Shown: in pieces, positions 58,286-64,000 of the stretch | Layout of the letters: each line of letters starts with the position of its first letter | How positions within the stretch are numbered: position 1 is the first letter of the stretch | NCBI RefSeq assembly: GCF_000003855.2 | Contig: NW_003101669.1 | Coordinates: forward strand, 1,058,795-1,122,794 | Source of the DNA: Blastomyces gilchristii SLH14081 | Lineage: Eukaryota; Ascomycota; Eurotiomycetes; Onygenales; Ajellomycetaceae | Direction of reading: 5' to 3' | Length of the DNA: 64,000 nucleotides | Notes under the pieces: generated by a model | Databases searched by the model: none | What the model saw: only the letters and a program-made list of their open reading frames with translations | Told to the model about the DNA's origin: nothing | Made by a program: the position numbers and the translations under genes

Positions 58286-59950
58286 AGTCAGCTAGGAAGC
58301 TACACTACACTGTTGACAAGCGGTACCCACAGCCATCTTCCGAATGTTGGACTGTAAAAAGGGTGTTTCAAGTCGTGAACATCTAGCATATTCTTGCCAA
58401 ACTTCCTTTGCAAATTGGTTGACAAAAAATGGGTGTTGGAAACGGAGTTGGGATAACGGGAATGAGAAACCAAACTGGTTTGAGCGTGTTGCGAAGCTGA
58501 TTAACGCCGCACATTTCAGGCGAGTTTGAAAAGCAGTCAACTGGCGGTATTAAATTTCAAGACGCGCAAGAAACTTTACTTGCGCACATTCTAGTATTTA
58601 ATAGCAATAATCGCCAATGATGGAGTGAGCATGAAGTTAGAGTTAGGAGGGATATTTAGCCGCGCGACGCGCCGCAAGCCATTTTAGACTTGGGAGGTCT
58701 TGCGTCCCAGGCCCCTTTTTTCTAATAACTGCAAACGCTAACCCAACAAAAATAAAAAGAAGTGAGGTAGTTATTCATAACAGATGCTAAGTCAAACAGA
58801 AGCAGGGCAGCTATGCAATAATGAAAACACAAATTTATGTGGCCAGCCCTGGGATCCAATCAATCTCAGCTGCCACTTGTATTCAATGAAAGGATATATA
58901 AATGGAATCATACAAGTTCACAGTGATTAGTATTTATTAGAAACCTGGCAGTTTGGAATGGATAGACTGAGAGCCTCTCTGCTGCCCTTTCATGGCATTG
59001 CTTAAGGCACATAGTAGGACTGGATCTCATGAATTCAGTCTACATAAGGACCGCCATAGAGTGTTCCAATGAAGTCTCAGACCCCAAAGTCCCATTCATT
59101 TCTAATCAAGAAGACAAGTAATTGGGCGCATTGGCCTGAGAGAATTATACCTATTGTGATTGAAAAGACTCATCCGACTCCTTGACTCGCTCTGACAGAT
59201 ACACACGCTCCTGTCAAGTACATGTATATGCCAAAATCCTTCGATATCGTGCTCCGTTTGCTAATAATGCTCTTTAGGAGACGTACCTATATCACTACCG
59301 CCATCATGAAGAAAGTATTCCGCACCGCCAAAAGGAATGATATCAACCGCATCCAAGAAGTTCACAAGTGTGACTGCCACCCGTGGAGGTACAGCGTACC
59401 CCAAGAAGCCAAGCGAACTCCAAGTCCAACCGAATGCCAGAAAGGTCCCCGCACCGGTTAGTGAGTGGCAAAGGAAAAATGGTGGGACACATGCAGTGAT
59501 GGGTTCTATTTTCATTACGAAAAGGTGGTTCGGGAGACGATGTGAAAGTGCCTAGGACGAGTTTACCGAAGAATCTTCCAAGAAAGAGTAGACCTGTCAT
59601 CTCTCAACCAACGCCGACATAAGCGATGAACCGGTGAATAAATTTGGTAGTTTGTTTTGCATCTGCTTGACATATTAGTTGGATTCACTTTTGTATATAT
59701 TCCTTTGGAGTGTGTATTGAGTATTTTAAGGCTTCGAGTTTATCTAGGCTGTGAAAATATAAAACGATCGCAATAATTAAAAATTCGATCATAATTGATC
59801 CGGGAACTCTGAATTGCTTCAGTATCGTTTCTCTTCGGGTAGTTTGTCCTGATGGCTTGGGCAAATTACTACTAGTGAACCATGCTCTGCCTGGTGAAGT
59901 TAAATGCCTTCTGACATGGTAGTATGCCAAGCCCTTGATAGGAGGTTCCA
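58286..59950. other. repeat-compartment spacer with a hairpin
   Basis: No gene is supported in this 1.7 kb apart from the hairpin near 58.55 kb. A set of overlapping minus-strand frames at 59261-59600 (85 residues at most) has hydrophobic stretches and may be a membrane-protein fragment, but I cannot name it. Confidence 0.4.
58542..58615. repeat. imperfect inverted repeat (hairpin)
   Basis: A perfect core GCGCAAG (58564-58570), an 8-nt loop, then CTTGCGC (58579-58585) is extended outward by partly matching arms TATTAAAT/ATTTAATA and GGCG/CGCC. The total is about 74 nt. It could be a MITE-like end pair, a terminator-like structure or a transposon terminus. Confidence 0.6.
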
Positions 59951-60209
59951 GTGTTCTCGTCAACGGATATCCGCCAGGGCTTTTTTCAAACGCCCGTAGA
60001 GGATTGCAACCGCTCAAAACCACCTTCATCACGCCGCACCGAGGTCTCGAACGCTTTACCGTCGCTACAATGGGGTTGGCGACCTCACCCAGGTTCTTTC
60101 AGCAACGTATGGAAGAAATCCAGCAAAATTCTTATGGCGATTCGCGTTGGTCTATGTCGACGACATCATTATCTTCTCGCGTTCGCTAGACGACCATCTC
60201 CATCACGAT
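59951..60209 (+). mobile_element. Ty3/Gypsy reverse transcriptase fragment
   Basis: Three successive frames carry adjacent parts of a Gypsy RT palm: STDIRQGFFQTPV (from about 59957), then TTFITPHRGLERFTV and MGLATSPRFFQQRM (about 60021-60110), then LVYVDD-type catalytic sequence seen as YVDDIIIFSRSLDDHLHH (from about 60150). At least two frameshifts separate them. The YVDD aspartates are intact. The fragment stops at about 60209, where it runs in frame into a Gag-like sequence. It is a dead fragment of about 85 residues, not an element. Confidence 0.85.
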
Positions 60210-61400
60210 GACAAAACCGACTTACGTTTTCGCAAGGATGGCAAGCCAGCCCGCCCAAGCGTATCCATTATGCGGGATCCGACTGTGGAAGGGCTTCCGG
60301 ACGCTGTCTCGATCGTCAAAAGACTCGCGGGACGCAGCGAGGAAATGCCCTTTGTAGACCGCGAATTCTTCGTGCTGCCCAGCCGGCGACTGATCAAGGA
60401 GTTGGGACAGCTGCCTGCCCAACGAAAGCTGCGCTGGCGAATGACAAACGACGGCTTAATTACTCCTCGGACGGTCGATCCCAAAGGTTCTGCTAATTGG
60501 GATGTCGTTATCCTTCAAACTCGTGGGGAAATAGCTCCCACCCCCCGTCGGTCTTTGGCCAAGCAACAGATGGAAGCCATCAAACCGTCCGTGCCTGCCG
60601 CGGATCCCGCGGCAATTCCTCCAGTGGGCGGCCCCACGACGCGCAAGCTGCCGATTAGGCGTAAAGAGGGAGGAAAACCACCAGCAAGCGCAGCAGGGTG
60701 CTACATGTGCAGAGGCCCTTACTACACCAACTGCTGCCCCAGGAAGGGAGAGACCAATGATCGCCCGGCGAACCAAGTCAAATTGGAGGGTGCCAGAGAG
60801 GAAGACGACGACCTGCTGGATCTAGACCACAGTCTAGATTCTGACAGCGAGTCAGAAAAATAAACAGCAAGGCAGGCACTGAGGGGCCTGCCTCATCCAC
60901 AGACACTCCCTCCGATGATTATCCAAGCATATTTAACACCGACATATATGCTATTGCGGCATGCAATATCCCTACAAGTGATCAAGAATACATTAGTAGA
61001 CTGTAGAATTAGCGCTACGCCTTCCTTACCATTTCCATAGTTACATGTCATGGCAATCTCTCAGTTTGCATTGATACAGGCGCGGGTATATCACTTATTC
61101 TTCCCTCACTGTCAGCCTGCCTCTATGCCACATAATTGGTGCATGGGCATTTGAGGAGTCAGTTCAGATACAAATGAATCGAACTTATTCTTAGCAACAG
61201 CTCTCACCTTGAAGGTGAACAACAGTTCTCTTGTTTTTCTGAAGGGCGAATTCCACCTAGTGCGATACCTTGGATGCAATATGATTATAGCGAACCATAT
61301 ATTGTCACCGGCGAAAGCCACCATTGACTTCCACGGCGAGCGCATCATATTCGTGGGTATGTCCTATTTCAGACTGCCATCACCGCTCACGCAAAAGAAT
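60210..61400 (+). mobile_element. Ty3/Gypsy Gag and aspartic-protease remnants
   Basis: From 60210 to 60863 one uninterrupted frame codes about 218 residues of a Gag-like protein: a basic capsid-like part, a zinc-knuckle-like CYMCRGPYYTNCCPR (60700-60745; the knuckle His is replaced by Tyr and the spacing is altered) and an acidic Ser/Asp/Glu tail ending in a stop. After about 200 bp the retroviral-type protease active site appears as CIDTGAGISLI (about 61067-61100), then a stop, and further on a protease C-terminal block (GCNMIIANHILSPAKATIDF, about 61273-61335). Gag followed by protease is the normal order; having an RT piece in front is not. Confidence 0.75.
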
Positions 61401-61520
61401 CGAACTTCAAATAAAGTGAAATTGGCCACCGTACGCAATGTGCTCGATCGCCTGTCGCAGGCTGTTCCGGGAAGAAATTATTTCCCCATAACTGGCTCAA
61501 ATTACTTTCGAGTAGGGTAA

Positions 61521-62062
61521 AGAAAACACTAGGCATAACGCATAACTAGTACAGTGACAGTATCAGTGACAGTATCAGTGGCGAGGTTGGGGTGCGATAT
61601 GCTGCATGAAAGTCTCCCTGCCAACTGTATCTTGGGCCAAAGTTTGGAACTCGGATTCGTAACTTAACGAATTAGCATCGCTCGCATAATTTGGCGGCAT
61701 CCGTATCGACGAACCGGCCGCCTTTATCCCAGGAATTCTGAATTCCATAGTAATATAATGTACAGTACCATCTGGAATCTGGGGCCTTGTTATTCGCTCG
61801 TATGACCTCGTCCGTCCCGGGGACCAAACTTCCATGCAATTAGGTTGCCCAAATACCCAGGCAATGTCAGAAAAGAGACCCTGGGAATCTACCAAAGAGC
61901 TGACAGCGTTATGTTTGCATTTGGTGTCGTTGCAAGGTGGCTGGCTGGCTGGAGTGAGAAAGCAGGCCTGTTGTCTGTCATTGATATGGCTGAGTGACAC
62001 CATTTCGTCCGGCTCGAGACGGTCACTAAGCCTATAAATTGGGTATCCATTAGTGAACAAGC
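61521..62062. other. spacer with unrecognised minus-strand ORF (61575-62066)
   Basis: A 163-residue open frame runs on the minus strand from an ATG at 62066, just inside the 5S gene, to 61575. It is not low-complexity and contains segments such as NDTKCKHNAVSSLVDSQGLF and PDGTVHYITMEFRIPGI, but I recognise no domain. It may be the eroded C-terminal part of a protein. Short repeats of CAGTGACAGTAT occur at about 61552-61580. Confidence 0.35.
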
Positions 62063-62181
62063 ACATACGACCATAGGGAGTGGAAAGCAGGGCTTCCCGT
62101 CCGCTCAGCCATACTTAAGCCACTCGCCGGCCGGTTAGTAGTTGGGTGGGTGACCACCAGCGAATCCCGGCTGTTGTATGT
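62063..62181 (+). rRNA. 5S ribosomal RNA, copy 1
   Basis: 119 nt starting ACATACGACCATAGGGAG and ending GTTGTATGT, followed by TTTT, the pol III stop. Conserved landmarks are GGGCTTCCCGTCCGCTC, TACTTAAGCC (box A region) and GGGTGGGTGACCACCAGCGAA (box C). Against the second copy it has A in place of G in GCC(R)TACTTAAG and G in place of A in CCGGCC(R)GTT. The first difference is a change from the usual fungal base; the second keeps the helix that pairs with CCCGGCTG. It is dispersed, as usual in filamentous ascomycetes. Confidence 0.93.
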
Positions 62182-62562
62182 TTTTCCTTTTTACATTCTT
62201 TTTCTTTTTGCTGATAGCTACCATACTGAGAAGAGTTGGCCAGATCGCGCGGACAAACCAAAAACTGTGGATTTGATGATCTGCTGTGAAATGCACTATC
62301 ATGATCTCTATTGCCATGGCTCATATTCAACTTTATCATTCACCTTCAGACCTTCTAAATTAGCTGCATGAGACAGAGAATGGAATTACAGGTTGTAATC
62401 TGAAGTATCTGTGTCCATGTTGACTACTACTCTTCACTCATTTCATTGAACAACTGTGATGGATCTGGTAAAGCTTTGTGAATTTCAATGTTGGCCGTTG
62501 CGGCCGTTGCGGCTATTGCCTGTGGCGATCTCCCTAGATCACGTGACCAACCACTATATTAA
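62182..62562. other. spacer after 5S copy 1
   Basis: The first about 50 nt (to about 62232) are shared with the flank of the second 5S copy. The rest has no recognised content. Confidence 0.45.
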
Positions 62563-63527
62563 GCTCTTTGTAGATAGCTCCATCAATACAATCTTCAACT
62601 ATCCTACAGGTTATAGCCTGGATGGCATGTTTTTCTTTTTAGAATGTTGCATCAACATTTTGACAAGGGTAGTTCATCTTTTTTAGAATGTTGCATCAAC
62701 ATTTTGACAAGGGTAGTTCATCTTTTTTAGAAAGACTCTTACTTTTTACTAGAGATATTCCATTTTCCCTGAATCCGCCGGTTGGCAGATTCATATCCTT
62801 TTCAAAAACGCGTTCTCCATTGCTGCGAACGTCACCCGTTTTACATACCCAGGAAAGGCAGCCACCTCAATATGAGTGGTACGCCTGTTACTCCAGAATC
62901 CAGCTCAAGGCCCAGGACCACCCATTCTTCTAGGCGACTCATTGATAGGATGACCACTCATTATGAGGAGGATCTTGAGTTGTAAGATGAGGGTGATGTC
63001 AGTTTTTACCAGAGTGTGGAGTTTGATGATGAGACAACGGAGATGCTTCAGGACAAAGAAAAGCAGCATCAACATTCACACTCACCTGCAGAATCTGTCC
63101 ATTCTGACCCTCCGCCCTCCACTGGAATGCCTATTTTTAATGGTGATCTGAATCAACCCATTTATTGCACCGCAGGCAACCTTATGAACCTTATGCAGTT
63201 GATGCTCCGGAACCAACTGGCTGCGGCTGAAACTACGCAACGTCTCACTACACCTACCCCTGCACAAAGCTCAAGAGATACTATGAGGGATGAGTTGCGG
63301 GAATACCAGAAGAAAGTCAAATATGCCCTAGACACCAAATCAGTGACCACATTTGACGGTTCTAATTATGAGGCCTGGCGTGTCGGCATGTTGGCCGATG
63401 CAGAGGTTATTGGTGGAACCAACATTTTATTGAAGAACCAACGAGAATCCCCTTTTACACGTCGTATCGATTCCGAGAAGTGCTCTTTGTAGATAGCTCC
63501 ATCAATACAACCTTCAACTATCCTACA
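62563..63527 (+). mobile_element. Copia-type Gag remnant between direct repeats
   Basis: Two nearly identical 46-bp sequences (GCTCTTTGTAGATAGCTCCA...ATCCTACA) lie at 62563-62608 and 63482-63527 and differ at one base. Between them, from about 62990, one frame codes a Gag-like segment of about 160 residues. Its C-terminal part, TTFDGSNYEAWRVGMLADAEV, matches the conserved start of the Ty1/Copia Gag (UBN2/DUF4219-like) domain. The frame ends at 63492 inside the second repeat. No integrase or reverse transcriptase is present, so this is an internally deleted, non-autonomous remnant with LTR-like pieces at both ends. Confidence 0.65.
62641..62728 (+). repeat. 44-bp tandem duplication
   Basis: The unit beginning AGAATGTTGCATCAACATTT occurs at 62641-62684 and again at 62685-62728 with almost no difference, and a third partial copy starts TTTTTTAGAA. 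It lies in the leader of the Copia-type remnant. Confidence 0.9.
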
Positions 63528-63639
63528 TATTATTATTATCTGCTGAGTCAATATCATATTAACTTCCTACTTAGGATAGTGCCGTAACTGCCATTCAACT
63601 TATACAATCCTTTGTATCAACTTCAGACCTCAAGCAAAC

Positions 63640-63758
63640 ACATACGACCATAGGGAGTGGAAAGCAGGGCTTCCCGTCCGCTCAGCCGTACTTAAGCCAC
63701 TCGCCGGCCAGTTAGTAGTTGGGTGGGTGACCACCAGCGAATCCCGGCTGTTGTATGT
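63640..63758 (+). rRNA. 5S ribosomal RNA, copy 2
   Basis: 119 nt, identical to copy 1 at all but two positions. It has the usual GCCGTACTTAAG, and A in CCGGCCAGTT, which would create an A.C mismatch in the helix with CCCGGCTG. A T run follows (TTTTT at 63758-63762). Internal promoter landmarks are intact. Whether it is expressed cannot be told. Confidence 0.9.
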
Positions 63759-64000
63759 TTTTGCTTCCCCCCCCCTTCTTTTTTGCTGATAGCTGCCATA
63801 CTAAGAAGAGGACCTGCGCATATCCTATATCCCTTTCCGCCTGTATCCGATTAATTCCTGTACTAGAGGAAGCGGGCTCCTTGAGAGAAAGAGCACTGCT
63901 CCGCCATAGCCGCGTATTCTGCACTGTCAGTTAGATTTCTGATTCTGGTACGGCCACAGCTTATCTCTAGATATACCATTCCATCAATAGGAAGAACCTC
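63759..64000. other. flank of 5S copy 2 to window end
   Basis: The first about 50 nt repeat the flank of 5S copy 1. Beyond about 63810 nothing is recognised. Confidence 0.45.

Noticed and set aside
1..64000. CRISPR arrays, bacterial operons, tRNA genes and telomeric repeats
   Set aside because: No regular spaced repeats, no bacterial signals, no convincing tRNA A/B box pair and no TTAGGG arrays were seen; a covariance-model scan for tRNA would be needed to exclude one fully.

Overview
This window is nuclear DNA from a filamentous ascomycete, most likely a eurotiomycete and perhaps Onygenales. The evidence is fungal-type genes with many short GT..AG introns, ascomycete-type 5S rRNA genes, and orthologues such as APC5, EOS1, RGD1, RAC1, CMS1, CENP-T and SHY1 that closely resemble dimorphic-fungus and Aspergillus proteins as I remember them. 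The genus is an inference. All gene models were built by hand from splice signals and reading-phase bookkeeping, with no database search.

Layout. From 0.4 to 19.9 kb lies a housekeeping block: APC5 (anaphase-promoting complex), SUI1/eIF1, EOS1 (ER glycosylation factor), a GH47 alpha-1,2-mannosidase divergent from EOS1, an MBA1/TIM44-like mitochondrial protein, a sodium:solute (urea-type) symporter, and an F-BAR/RhoGAP protein (RGD1). From 19.9 to 26.3 kb I see no convincing gene, only decayed sequence with short repeats. From 26.3 to 30.1 kb are a small ABM-domain protein and the GTPase RAC1, the latter behind a long pyrimidine-rich leader. From 30.1 to 33.2 kb is non-coding, pyrimidine-rich DNA.

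From 33.2 to 53.7 kb lies a dense block: NOP6 and CMS1 (small-subunit ribosome assembly), CENP-T (inner kinetochore), SHY1/SURF1 (cytochrome oxidase assembly), a UBX protein, MIX17 (twin CX9C), LRP1/Rrp47 (exosome cofactor), a ketopantoate-reductase-like protein, a SET methyltransferase, a 77-residue cysteine-rich secreted protein, COQ4 (ubiquinone) and a PDCD5 homologue with an 11-nt microexon. Several pairs are divergent and share short promoters (EOS1/GH47, CMS1/CENP-T, SHY1/UBX, LRP1/reductase).

From 53.7 kb to the end the character changes. There is a long T/A homopolymer, a broken FAD-linked oxidoreductase gene, a broken aminoglycoside-phosphotransferase-like kinase gene, a hairpin sequence, scrambled Ty3/Gypsy fragments (reverse transcriptase placed before Gag and protease), Copia-type Gag remains, and two 5S rRNA copies that share a 3' flank. 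This looks like a repeat-rich, possibly subtelomeric compartment joined sharply to the housekeeping block.

I did not find a clearly new multi-gene system. The items most worth a second look are the duplicated 5S-plus-flank unit, the RT-to-Gag fusion frame, the PDCD5 microexon, the cysteine-rich secreted protein, the long intron in the symporter gene, and the paired Gcn4-type sites in front of eIF1.
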